Source of the DNA: Synechococcales cyanobacterium 340R_concoct_173_sub | GTDB lineage: Bacteria > Cyanobacteriota > Cyanobacteriia > Leptolyngbyales > Leptolyngbyaceae | Length of the DNA: 5,599 nucleotides | Assembly: GCA_025354065.1 (NCBI GenBank) | Contig: JANXNM010000768.1 | Span: 1-5,599 of the forward strand | Direction of reading: 5' to 3' | Shown here: piece by piece, positions 1 through 4,440 of the stretch | Position numbering within the stretch: position 1 is the first letter of the stretch | How the letters are laid out: each line of letters opens with the position of its first letter | The notes under the pieces: model-generated | Told to the model about the DNA's origin: nothing | The model's database searches: none | What the model saw: only the letters and a program-made list of their open reading frames with translations | Position numbers and translations under genes: made by a program

Positions 1-68
1 ATCGGAAATCTAGCCTGAACTTGAGCCATTGTGGTCATCGCTTTGGAAATAGCTAGAGTCTGAATCAT
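1..68 (-). CDS. possible 5' end of a minus-strand gene leaving the left edge
   Basis: A minus-strand frame starts with ATG at 68 and stays open to the edge, reading MIQTLAISKAMTTMAQVQA and a few more residues. The same frame is open upstream back to a TAA near 131, with no start codon before the ATG. No Shine-Dalgarno sequence precedes it. About 22 codons is too little to recognise a family. It could be the beginning of a real gene, the end of a remnant, or chance. The rest of 69-150 shows nothing beyond CGATCG-type sites. Confidence 0.2.
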   Translation of the reverse strand, partial: MIQTLAISKAMTTMAQVQARFP

Positions 69-153
69 AGGAATTTTGTAGATAGTATTTCTACACTGTA
101 GGATGTAACGATCGGTTTCGTCGCCAACTTAAAGACGATCGTAGTATTAGTTG

Positions 154-378
154 ATGTTCAAGTTTTTAAGTCAGACCGATCGCATTCAACAACTCTCGAT
201 CGATCGACTAGAAGCCTTAGCTGAAGCCTTGTTAGACTTTACTCAATTGAATGATTTAGGTGAATTGGTTGGAGGACAATCGGTAATGTCTGGGCGATCG
301 GAGGCGATCGTCACTCGTTTGACGGCTTGTTTGAGAATGGCTCCTTGCTGCGATCGGATTATGGAGACTCTGAAATAA
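154..378 (+). CDS. small protein with a DUF4351-like segment, probably a gene remnant
   Basis: The ORF starts at ATG 154 (TTG at 151 is an alternative) and gives 74 residues. Residues about 8-35 (QTDRIQQLSIDRLEALAEAL, then LDFTQLNDLGELV) match the pattern I know from the C-terminal helical part of DUF4351. That domain is common in cyanobacteria at the end of Rpn/PD-(D/E)XK-like proteins, with the pattern LS...LE.L.EALLDF...DL. The nuclease-like N-terminal part is absent, and a stop codon (TAG, 148-150) lies just upstream, so this is probably a truncated remnant. The last ~35 residues are not recognisable and run through CGATCG sites. It converges with the minus-strand lipoprotein gene ending at 405. 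It could also be expressed as a small protein. The DUF4351 assignment is from memory of the pattern. Confidence 0.45.
   Translation: MFKFLSQTDRIQQLSIDRLEALAEALLDFTQLNDLGELVGGQSVMSGRSEAIVTRLTACLRMAPCCDRIMETLK
174..194 (+). repeat. 21-bp direct repeat, copy 1
   Basis: This stretch begins GACCGATCGCATT and ends CAACAACT, and recurs without mismatch at 1124-1144 in the same orientation. Here it encodes TDRIQQL inside the DUF4351-like segment. The flanks of the two copies differ on both sides. Confidence 0.8.
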
Positions 379-402
379 AGGGCACGATAAGGAGAATGCC
401 TT
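378..402. terminator. weak hairpin between convergent genes
   Basis: AAGGGCA (378-384) can pair with TGCCTT (397-402), with one bulged base, directly after the stop of the minus-strand lipoprotein gene (405) and at the stop of the plus-strand ORF (378). The T-tract on the minus strand is poor. Position is the main argument for a terminator. Confidence 0.25.
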
Positions 403-404
403 AG

Positions 405-905
405 CTATCCAGCAGTATGCCTATACATATATAAAATTTTAGCTTGGCGATCATACAATGCTCTAACTCTGTAATTAGGCTGATCATGTAATACCAAAAA
501 ACAAGTACTATCCTTATTACTTGGGATATTCCACCATATTGGAGATGTATTAATTGCTCCATTAATATTTTCTTCATGAATATAATTTTGCTTAAAATTT
601 ATATTCATGAAAGATCTTTCACATTTTAATTCTTTTCCGGCTTTATTAAGAATAACAGTATTAAATTCTTGATATCCTTCTTTTTGAAGAATATCAAAGG
701 CATCAGATTCCTTTACATTGAACTTATAGTATAATGTCACCTCTCGAATCTTATGACTTTCAATATAAATTTTAAGATTGCTAATTTTATTCTTTAATTT
801 AGGATAAGATTTATAAAAATAATTCTCATCTTCCATATTTTCAAGAGACTCACTACGGGAGCAGCCAAAACACATTGCCAGAAGAATTAGAGTGATAAGT
901 TTCAT
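405..905 (-). CDS. lipoprotein, candidate orphan immunity protein (module C)
   Basis: I chose the start at ATG 905 over an upstream ATG at 932 because GAGG sits 9 nt before it and it puts a lipoprotein signal at the N-terminus. The signal is MKLITLILLAMCFGC, with the lipidated cysteine at residue 15. The product has 166 residues. After a charged linker the mature part looks like a compact mixed alpha/beta domain. It has Cys95 and Cys135, which could form a disulfide outside the cytoplasm, a Trp-Trp pair at 124-125, and an aromatic, basic end (YRVRALYDRQAKILYMYR). I do not recognise the family. Its place matches that of the lipoprotein after the type 44 toxin: it follows a toxin-tip-like remnant (961-1116) by 55 nt on the same strand. 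I infer that it protects against a toxin whose gene has been lost here. It is A+T-rich and has no CGATCG site, unlike the flanking HIP1-rich pieces. The lipoprotein call is firm; immunity is inferred from position. Confidence 0.7.
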   Translation of the reverse strand: MKLITLILLAMCFGCSRSESLENMEDENYFYKSYPKLKNKISNLKIYIESHKIREVTLYYKFNVKESDAFDILQKEGYQEFNTVILNKAGKELKCERSFMNINFKQNYIHEENINGAINTSPIWWNIPSNKDSTCFLVLHDQPNYRVRALYDRQAKILYMYRHTAG

Positions 906-914
906 GGTTACAGA

Positions 915-918
915 CCTC
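915..918 (-). promoter_or_regulatory. ribosome binding site deciding start 905
   Basis: GAGG on the minus strand, 9 nt before ATG 905, supports that start over the ATG at 932, which would give an unusually long region before the hydrophobic signal. Confidence 0.5.
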
Positions 919-960
919 AATATTTTAGCCATTAAATTAATCTACAAGTTTTCGATAATA

Positions 961-1116
961 TTAGTAATTTCCTTGTACTCTTGCTTTATCAATATTGCTT
1001 TGAATCCAAGGTTTATGAAGGCTGGGAACGTATCTATCTTGTCTAACAGTGACATTTTGATCTCCCCAGATTGACACCTTTAAGTTTTGGAATATTCTTG
1101 CTGAAGATACCTTCAT
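961..1116 (-). pseudogene. remnant of a third toxin C-terminus (module C)
   Basis: A 51-codon frame runs from ATG 1116 to TAA 961. It reads MKVSSARIFQNLKVSIWGDQ and continues through RQDRYVPSLHKPWIQ to a basic end (KARVQGNY). It reads like the end of a globular domain (aromatic residues, His-Lys-Pro-Trp, mixed strands) rather than a complete small protein. No Shine-Dalgarno sequence precedes the ATG, and the same frame is open upstream through CGATCG-rich sequence, so the ATG is probably internal to a former longer frame. The stop lies 55 nt before the lipoprotein gene at 905, much as the type 44 toxin lies 77 nt before its lipoprotein gene. I infer the 3' stump of a displaced toxin tip. I cannot assign a toxin family. 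A functional small protein or a chance frame is possible. Confidence 0.4.
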
Positions 1117-1123
1117 ATTTAGT

Positions 1124-1144
1124 GACCGATCGCATTCAACAACT
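1124..1144 (+). repeat. 21-bp direct repeat, copy 2
   Basis: This is identical to 174-194. Read on plus it again gives TDRIQQL, but the frame then diverges and stops at a TGA near 1206. It could be a second fragment of the same DUF4351-like gene, or a footprint of the event that placed module C. Confidence 0.8.
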
Positions 1145-1163
1145 GCTGAGCGATCGCCACTCG

Positions 1164-1205
1164 CCGATCGCTCATCTGAAGCAGTTTCTTGAGGTGAGCG
1201 ATCGG
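1164..1205. repeat. inverted repeat containing HIP1 cores
   Basis: CCGATCGCTCA (1164-1174) and TGAGCGATCGG (1195-1205) are perfect inverted copies around a 20-nt centre. Further pairing on the inner side lengthens the stem to about 14 bp with a G-U pair. No T-tract follows on either strand, so a terminator is not supported. Confidence 0.6.
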
Positions 1206-1282
1206 TGATGAGGATCTAGGGGCGATGGGATCTAACCCCATCTAACAAATCCAGACTGTAGATGCTAATTGCAGAAATAGAG

Positions 1283-1678
1283 CTATTTAGATTGTTCGTA
1301 TATTATTTCAACGTTGTTAGATCTATCTTTTTTGTTGACAAAAGGACTAGAACTTTTAATTTTAATTTGAGATTCAGAAATCCATTTAATATCTACACTA
1401 ACTCGACCCTTTGCAGCAGCGGTGATGGCAGGTAAACCTTGTTGAGATAAATGGTGATTTTTCCTGATTACTATAATCGTTGAAAAATCAGTGGTCGCTC
1501 CACAGTTCCGCTCATAACTCTGAGCGATAAGACTTTTTTCAGGAGATAACTGTTCACTCAATAACTTATCGCTACATCTATATAGAAGTCCATTATTTCT
1601 GTCCGAACACCCGATGCTAAAGAGAGCTACGACTAGCGTGAGTGAACCAAGCTTGCAAGAAGTTTGAAGTGTTGACAT
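1283..1678 (-). CDS. lipoprotein, candidate immunity protein for the type 44 toxin
   Basis: The start at ATG 1678 is preceded by AGGAG at a 7-nt spacing; an upstream ATG at 1708 has no such site. The product has 131 residues. The N-terminus is a signal with a hydrophobic stretch LTLVVALFSIG and a candidate lipidated Cys24 (FSIGC). The -3 position is Ser rather than the usual Leu. The mature part contains Cys35 and Cys59, the motif CGATTDFST (59-67), then beta-rich sequence ending VEIIYEQ. I recall CGATT.F as the signature of a widespread uncharacterised family of small exported or membrane proteins, but cannot name it. The gene lies 78 nt after the Ntox44 toxin frame on the same strand, the usual place of a cognate immunity gene. 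I infer that it blocks that toxin at or beyond the membrane. The low G+C and absence of CGATCG match the toxin tip. Confidence 0.72.
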   Translation of the reverse strand: MSTLQTSCKLGSLTLVVALFSIGCSDRNNGLLYRCSDKLLSEQLSPEKSLIAQSYERNCGATTDFSTIIVIRKNHHLSQQGLPAITAAAKGRVSVDIKWISESQIKIKSSSPFVNKKDRSNNVEIIYEQSK

Positions 1679-1685
1679 AAGATTG

Positions 1686-1690
1686 CTCCT
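1686..1690 (-). promoter_or_regulatory. ribosome binding site deciding start 1678
   Basis: AGGAG on the minus strand, preceded by an A-tract, lies 7 nt before ATG 1678. It makes that start clearly better than ATG 1708 and gives the lipoprotein signal a normal length. Confidence 0.75.
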
Positions 1691-1756
1691 TTTTATCAAA
1701 TTAATCAAATATCATAATTCGTGTAATACATGAGAAGGCTAAAACAACTTCCAATT

Positions 1757-2644
1757 CTACATTGCAGGATTAAAAACTTCGTCAAGCTCCTGTTCAATAA
1801 AGTTTTTCTTAGGAAAACACTTATCGTAATAGCTATCATAATACTCTGCACCCTTCTTAATCCAATAGTTATCATTAGGATCATCTCCAAAGGTTCCTGT
1901 TCCTCCCCAAACTTCACCATATTGACCTGGAGATCCCCATTCAGGCATTGAAGTTCCCGCAGCGATTTGTGCTCTTCCAGCTTCTCTTTCTAAGATAGCT
2001 AGAGGAATTCCGGCAGCTCTGCCCATAACACCGTAGTGAAAATTTCCAAAGTTCTCATATGGAGAAGGTCTGTCTTGAGTACCCGGATCAAGCTGCTTGT
2101 AGCCCCACGAACCACCATTTTGAACTTGTTGTTTGAACCAAAATGGGTTAAGTGCATGATCTCTTGCTATTTCAATATTCCGAGTAATGGAAACTGATGA
2201 AGGAAAGTTAGGAATTTGGGGCGCAGGAGCGCATTGGGAATCACTCATTTCAGTGTATACAAATGGAGAATTTGAAAAGTCAAAGTATTTTCGGCTGTCT
2301 TTATAAATTTGAGATTGATCCCTTACGATCTTGGGAATCATTCCTAAATCTGCATTGCGAAAATACGAATTAATTTGTTGAACACCCGATGTGATGACAT
2401 CTGATGTGGAGTTTCTCCAGAGAGTAATCAAGAAAAATGTAGATGGTAGTGAGGACTGAATAGGTTTTAATGCGGTATAAGCTCCGCCGAGATTCACAAG
2501 TTCACTCAAAGTATCCGATCGCAGTATTTGTGATTTTGCTCCCGAATCTAGAACACCTTCGGCTGCTCTCATCAATCGCCCTGAAAACTGAAGGGTCCTA
2601 ATCCGATCGCCCCTACTCTTACTCCCACCAATAAACTCACTCAA
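1757..2644 (-). CDS. polymorphic toxin type 44 (Ntox44) tip
   Basis: The frame begins at TTG 2644, which overlaps the preceding stop as TTGA, and has 295 residues. Residues 1-55 are backbone (GDRIRTLQF, LRSDTLSELVNL), closely matching gene A. From about residue 60 the sequence departs completely. Residues about 155-270 carry the type 44 signature in order: NPFWFKQQVQNGGSWGYKQ, YENFGNFHYGVMGRAAGI, EREAGRAQIAAGTSMPEWG, then FGDDPNDNYWIKKGAEYY. These match Ntox44 (Pfam Bacterial toxin 44) as I know it. Conserved polar residues include Glu197, His203 and the Asp254-Asp255 pair. I do not know an established catalytic activity. About 25 charged residues follow the domain. The gene is followed by a lipoprotein gene, its likely immunity partner. 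Expression depends on how the upstream frame breaks are handled. Confidence 0.82.
   Translation of the reverse strand: MSEFIGGSKSRGDRIRTLQFSGRLMRAAEGVLDSGAKSQILRSDTLSELVNLGGAYTALKPIQSSLPSTFFLITLWRNSTSDVITSGVQQINSYFRNADLGMIPKIVRDQSQIYKDSRKYFDFSNSPFVYTEMSDSQCAPAPQIPNFPSSVSITRNIEIARDHALNPFWFKQQVQNGGSWGYKQLDPGTQDRPSPYENFGNFHYGVMGRAAGIPLAILEREAGRAQIAAGTSMPEWGSPGQYGEVWGGTGTFGDDPNDNYWIKKGAEYYDSYYDKCFPKKNFIEQELDEVFNPAM
2586..2614 (+). repeat. shared backbone segment, copy in cassette B
   Basis: Twenty-nine bases here match 5420-5448 with two C/T differences (27 of 29). Both copies encode the DDRIKTLQF / GDRIRTLQF motif on the minus strand and contain CGATCG. This is the most similar stretch of the homologous backbone just before the two tips diverge. 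Confidence 0.75.
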
Positions 2645-2668
2645 CCCAGCAGCAGCAGATCGCCCCCC
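2641..2668 (-). promoter_or_regulatory. possible -1 frameshift site with TTGA stop/start overlap
   Basis: Read on minus, the frame AAG GGG GGC contains the heptamer G GGG GGC (2668-2662), which fits the X XXY YYZ pattern of slippery sites. A -1 slip there enters the frame CGA TCT GCT GCT GCT GGG TTG, restoring the AAAG-LS(E/D)F motif of gene A. Without a slip, translation ends at TGA 2643-2641, which overlaps TTG 2644, so reinitiation is also possible. A lost G or a sequencing error in the homopolymer explains it equally well. Confidence 0.4.
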
Positions 2669-3168
2669 TTCTCCAAAATAGTCTCAATCCAAGTACTCAC
2701 TTCAGTGGCATTATCAACAGTTGTAGTCGGCTTCACCTTGATAATTTCATAACCCAGTTGAAGCAATTCCTGCACCACCTCAACCGACTGTAAATCGGTT
2801 TTCAATGAATCGACTTGAAGAGCCGATCGGAGCAAGCCTTCTGCCATGCCTAATAATTGAGCATCATTTTGATCACCGACATCATTGCCCAAACCATTCA
2901 TCATCTGAATGACTTTGCCGACGACGCCTTTAGTTCTGTCGTATTGATCGAATAAAAGCGATCGTACTGCCGTCCCACTCAGATTAGGACTTTCCGCCAA
3001 GTCCCATAATTGATCCAACCAAGCAAAGGCTCCGGTTAATGCCGTTCCTTGCGGTTTGAGCAAACCATAAATTCTGGCAATCTCACGGGCCGATCGTTGA
3101 ATTTCTAGAGGATTATTGGGACTAAACCAATTCATATCAAGCTGAGATGCACCAATGACTGTTTCCAC
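2641..3168 (-). CDS. backbone fragment of cassette B, middle frame
   Basis: From GTG 3168 (inside the duplicated segment) to TGA 2641 this frame encodes 175 residues. It begins METVIGASQLDMNWFSPNN and is mostly amphipathic helix (IQRSAREIARIYGLLKPQG, LFDQYDRTKGVVGKVIQMM). The end, LGYEIIKVKP...EVSTWIETILE, aligns with the first visible residues of gene A (FGYQVVKVHP...EVSTWVETLLE). I do not recognise the backbone family. Its role is presumably the region between delivery modules and toxin tip in a large toxin protein. GTG 3168 is not a credible native start, since the true frame continues from 3569-3132 once the duplication is removed. Confidence 0.6.
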   Translation of the reverse strand: METVIGASQLDMNWFSPNNPLEIQRSAREIARIYGLLKPQGTALTGAFAWLDQLWDLAESPNLSGTAVRSLLFDQYDRTKGVVGKVIQMMNGLGNDVGDQNDAQLLGMAEGLLRSALQVDSLKTDLQSVEVVQELLQLGYEIIKVKPTTTVDNATEVSTWIETILEKGGDLLLLG

Positions 3169-3569
3169 CGCTGAGATGCACTAATGACTGTTTCCACCAA
3201 GGTCTCAAAGGTTTGCAATCGGACTGAATCGTTACCATTCATAATGTCCTTTGCCAGGGCTAGACCCAACGATACGGTTGAGACATCGCTGTGGGATGCT
3301 TTTTCTAAACTCCCTAAGAAAAACCGATCGTGCCAATATGAATCCCCAGGGAAAACTCCTCCTTCATAGCCCCAGCTTGTATTTTCTGAAAAGTCACCAT
3401 GAATAATGACCCCAGCCTCAATCAACACAGTCATCCGATTTTTTAATGCCGCTTTCTTCGATTTATTCGCGTCTGTGGTTCCAGGTATAGCCGCGATCGC
3501 CTTCGCAAAAGTCCATCCCGCCAGCTTATTTGTCCATCCGTCGAATCGTAACCTAACGAAAACAGTCCG
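3132..3569 (-). CDS. backbone fragment of cassette B, 5' frame, truncated
   Basis: Coding-like sequence opens at 3569 directly after TAA 3570-3572. It reads RTVFVRLRFDGWTNKLAGW, then FAKAIAAIPGT, well before the first ATG at 3434 (MTVLIEAGVIIHGD). The fragment lacks a native start, so its 5' part has been cut off. It contains the full HIP1 octamer at 3493-3500. The frame runs into the 29-bp duplication, changes from FETLVETVI to an unrelated end (RWKQSLVHLSLI) and stops at 3132. I do not recognise a domain. If expressed from ATG 3434 it would give about 100 residues of no obvious use. Its likely value is as homology to the parent gene, whose corresponding region lies outside the window. Confidence 0.55.
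   Translation of the reverse strand, partial: RTVFVRLRFDGWTNKLAGWTFAKAIAAIPGTTDANKSKKAALKNRMTVLIEAGVIIHGDFSENTSWGYEGGVFPGDSYWHDRFFLGSLEKASHSDVSTVSLGLALAKDIMNGNDSVRLQTFETLVETVISASQRWKQSLVHLSLI
3141..3198. repeat. 29-bp tandem duplication breaking the frame
   Basis: 3141-3169 and 3170-3198 are adjacent copies that differ at one base (C at 3152, T at 3181). On minus they encode ETVIGASQ and ETVISASQ. Because 29 is not a multiple of three, the duplication shifts the frame. Deleting either copy joins LQTFETLVETVI to ASQLDMNWFSPNN in one frame. Confidence 0.95.
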
Positions 3570-3689
3570 TTAAAGTTAAATACCAATTCTTGTATCACTT
3601 GCTGTTATTATCGATACTAAGCGTTGAACCCTATTGAACATAATAGGCACAAAATATTTTTAGAAAGTATTATTAGATAACAGATAAAT

Positions 3690-4058
3690 TCAATCACCGC
3701 GATAAGATATGAAATAGCCTTCAGATAAAGCTATATCTAAAAATGATTCTAACTCCTCAAGTTTTTTCCAATTTCCATCTCTCTGAGTTAAATTAGTAAA
3801 AATTCCTTTAATAATTTCACATCTTACCTGGAGGTCTTTGGGATACTTCCCTCCCTTAAAATATAAATTCAAGATTTCATCAAGCTTTTTTGCTTTTATT
3901 TTTCTTACAATCTTAAGAATTCTTTCTTGATCATAATCTAGTAATATTTTGTGCGAATAGGGGTCGGTGATAAAGTCACCTGAAATATCACGAATCCAAG
4001 AAATAAAATCATCTGAAATGTCAAGATATAAATCTATTTCTCTAATCATCATTCCCAT
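3690..4058 (-). CDS. small cytosolic protein, candidate immunity protein for toxin A
   Basis: From ATG 4058 (further ATGs lie two and three codons in) to TAA 3690 the frame encodes 122 residues. There is no signal peptide or membrane segment. The sequence is rich in charged residues and predicted helix: IREIDLYLDISDDFISWIRD, YDQERILKIVRKIKAKKLDE, then LEELESFLDIALSEGYF. Asp and Glu cluster at the N-terminus, a feature that would suit binding to a basic nuclease. I do not recognise the family. It is the first gene downstream of toxin gene A on the same strand, in the usual immunity position, although 382 nt separate them and that gap contains two palindromic elements. No Shine-Dalgarno sequence is seen. 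Its A+T richness matches tip A. Immunity is inferred from size, charge and position; its cytosolic nature contrasts with the lipoproteins of modules B and C. Confidence 0.65.
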   Translation of the reverse strand: MGMMIREIDLYLDISDDFISWIRDISGDFITDPYSHKILLDYDQERILKIVRKIKAKKLDEILNLYFKGGKYPKDLQVRCEIIKGIFTNLTQRDGNWKKLEELESFLDIALSEGYFISYRGD

Positions 4059-4164
4059 AATTTATCACATTTTAAAATTTTTGGACTAGAGTGGGTTCAA
4101 ATTCTTTTGGGCAACAAACTCCGGTCTTATTTTATAACAAATCTTTATTGTTTTGGGTAATCGT

Positions 4165-4246
4165 CTAAGGCGGGACATTTCACGCAGAGGGACTTCTGCC
4201 TACAAAGATTTTAGACTTTTAGCGCGGAGAGGATGTGCCGCTTTAG
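4165..4246. repeat. 82-bp imperfect palindromic element
   Basis: CTAAGGCGGGACAT (4165-4178) and ATGTGCCGCTTTAG (4233-4246) are inverted copies matching at 12 of 14 positions. The interior contains a small hairpin with a GCAGA/TCTGC stem. The element is more G+C-rich than its surroundings. It could be a small non-autonomous mobile or REP-like element. No target-site duplication could be defined. Confidence 0.45.
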
Positions 4247-4257
4247 GTTGAAACCTA
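4244..4257. repeat. 14-bp palindrome
   Basis: TAGGTT-GA-AACCTA is a near-perfect palindrome that sits between the two larger elements and overlaps the end of the first. Function unknown. Confidence 0.4.
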
Positions 4258-4267
4258 TTGTTTGTTC

Positions 4268-4362
4268 ATATAGCAGTTGCAAATCTGGTGAGGTACAGTT
4301 TGATCCCTAAAATCTATGCTAATAGGCTAAGGTGTACTCCACTTGATAGAGAACTGCTATAT
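4268..4362. mobile_element. 95-bp MITE-like element with terminal inverted repeats
   Basis: ATATAGCAGTT (4268-4278) and AACTGCTATAT (4352-4362) are perfect 11-bp inverted ends. With mismatches the similarity continues inward to about 30 bp, to the shared GTACA. The TATAGC...GCTATA ends fit insertion at a TA dinucleotide, as used by IS630/Tc1-type transposases. The element is too short to encode a protein, so it would need a transposase from elsewhere. It lies between toxin gene A and its presumed immunity gene. Confidence 0.55.
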
Positions 4363-4398
4363 TAATTCTAATTGATTTGTAACACAGGTTAAATCCAC

Positions 4399-4420
4399 AA
4401 AAATACGTTTACAAATAAAC
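4399..4420 (-). terminator. weak terminator-like hairpin after gene A
   Basis: On minus, GTTTA-TTTG-TAAAC (4420-4407) is followed after three bases by five T. The stem is short and A+T-rich, so termination would be inefficient at best. A second AT hairpin (4422-4436) lies between it and the stop codon. Confidence 0.25.
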
Positions 4421-4440
4421 CTAGATTTTATATCTAAAAC

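Larger units (their letters stand above)
1117..1282. other. non-coding spacer with HIP1-rich remnant and hairpins
   Basis: Between the type 44 lipoprotein gene and the toxin remnant there is no convincing gene. The stretch holds one full GCGATCGC (1150-1157), several CGATCG cores, the second copy of the 21-bp repeat, and a long hairpin (1164-1205). A smaller hairpin, GATGGG (1224-1229) with CCCATC (1237-1242), lies 40 nt past the lipoprotein stop. A short minus-strand frame ending at 1117-1119 (LKKLLQMSDRRVAIAQQLL) is open but arises largely from the HIP1-type repeats. Confidence 0.5.
1757..3569 (-). pseudogene. orphan toxin cassette B: backbone plus type 44 toxin tip, with two frame breaks
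   Basis: Three overlapping minus-strand frames belong to one former reading frame. They are 3569-3132, 3168-2641 and 2644-1757. The first break is a 29-bp tandem duplication (3141-3198). The second is at a run of six G. Removing one 29-bp copy and adding one base at the G-run gives exactly 594 codons plus stop. The reconstructed protein has about 310 residues of largely helical backbone, a linker homologous to the visible start of gene A, and then the Ntox44 tip. The 5' end opens directly after a TAA (3570-3572) with convincing coding sequence but no start codon, as expected for a tip cassette carried with homology to the parent gene. It may be silent, may act as a donor for recombination, or may still yield toxin by frameshift or reinitiation. 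Confidence 0.7.
4059..4440. other. intergenic gap with two palindromic elements
   Basis: No gene is seen in these 382 bases on either strand. The stretch holds an 82-bp imperfect palindrome (4165-4246), a 14-bp palindrome (4244-4257) and a 95-bp MITE-like element (4268-4362). Near gene A there are two small AT hairpins. A weak minus-strand promoter for the 122-residue gene is conceivable (TATAAA read on minus at about 4130, upstream of which TTACCC lies 18 nt away), but its -35 is poor. Confidence 0.6.

Noticed and set aside
892..1074. Plus-strand 60-codon frame
   Set aside because: It is antisense to the lipoprotein start and the toxin stump, has no ribosome binding site, and its hydrophobic, Ile-rich translation reflects A+T-rich sequence.
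1117..1240. Minus-strand short frame with LKKLLQMSDRRVAIAQQLL as a small gene
   Set aside because: It is about 41 codons long and built mainly from HIP1-type hexamers, which give similar peptides by chance; it has no ribosome binding site.
1705..1951. Frames of about 70 codons on both strands over the end of the Ntox44 gene
   Set aside because: Both overlap the well-supported toxin frame out of phase, and their composition is typical of shadow frames.
3141..3198. CRISPR-like repeat
   Set aside because: There are only two copies, directly adjacent with no spacer, inside a coding frame. It is a tandem duplication.
3184..3369. Plus-strand 61-codon frame
   Set aside because: It lies antisense to the backbone fragment of cassette B, which has far better coding character and homology logic.
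3630..3647. Hairpin CCTATT-GAACAT-AATAGG as a terminator
   Set aside because: No T-tract follows on minus. On plus, where a loose T-tract follows, there is no upstream gene to terminate.
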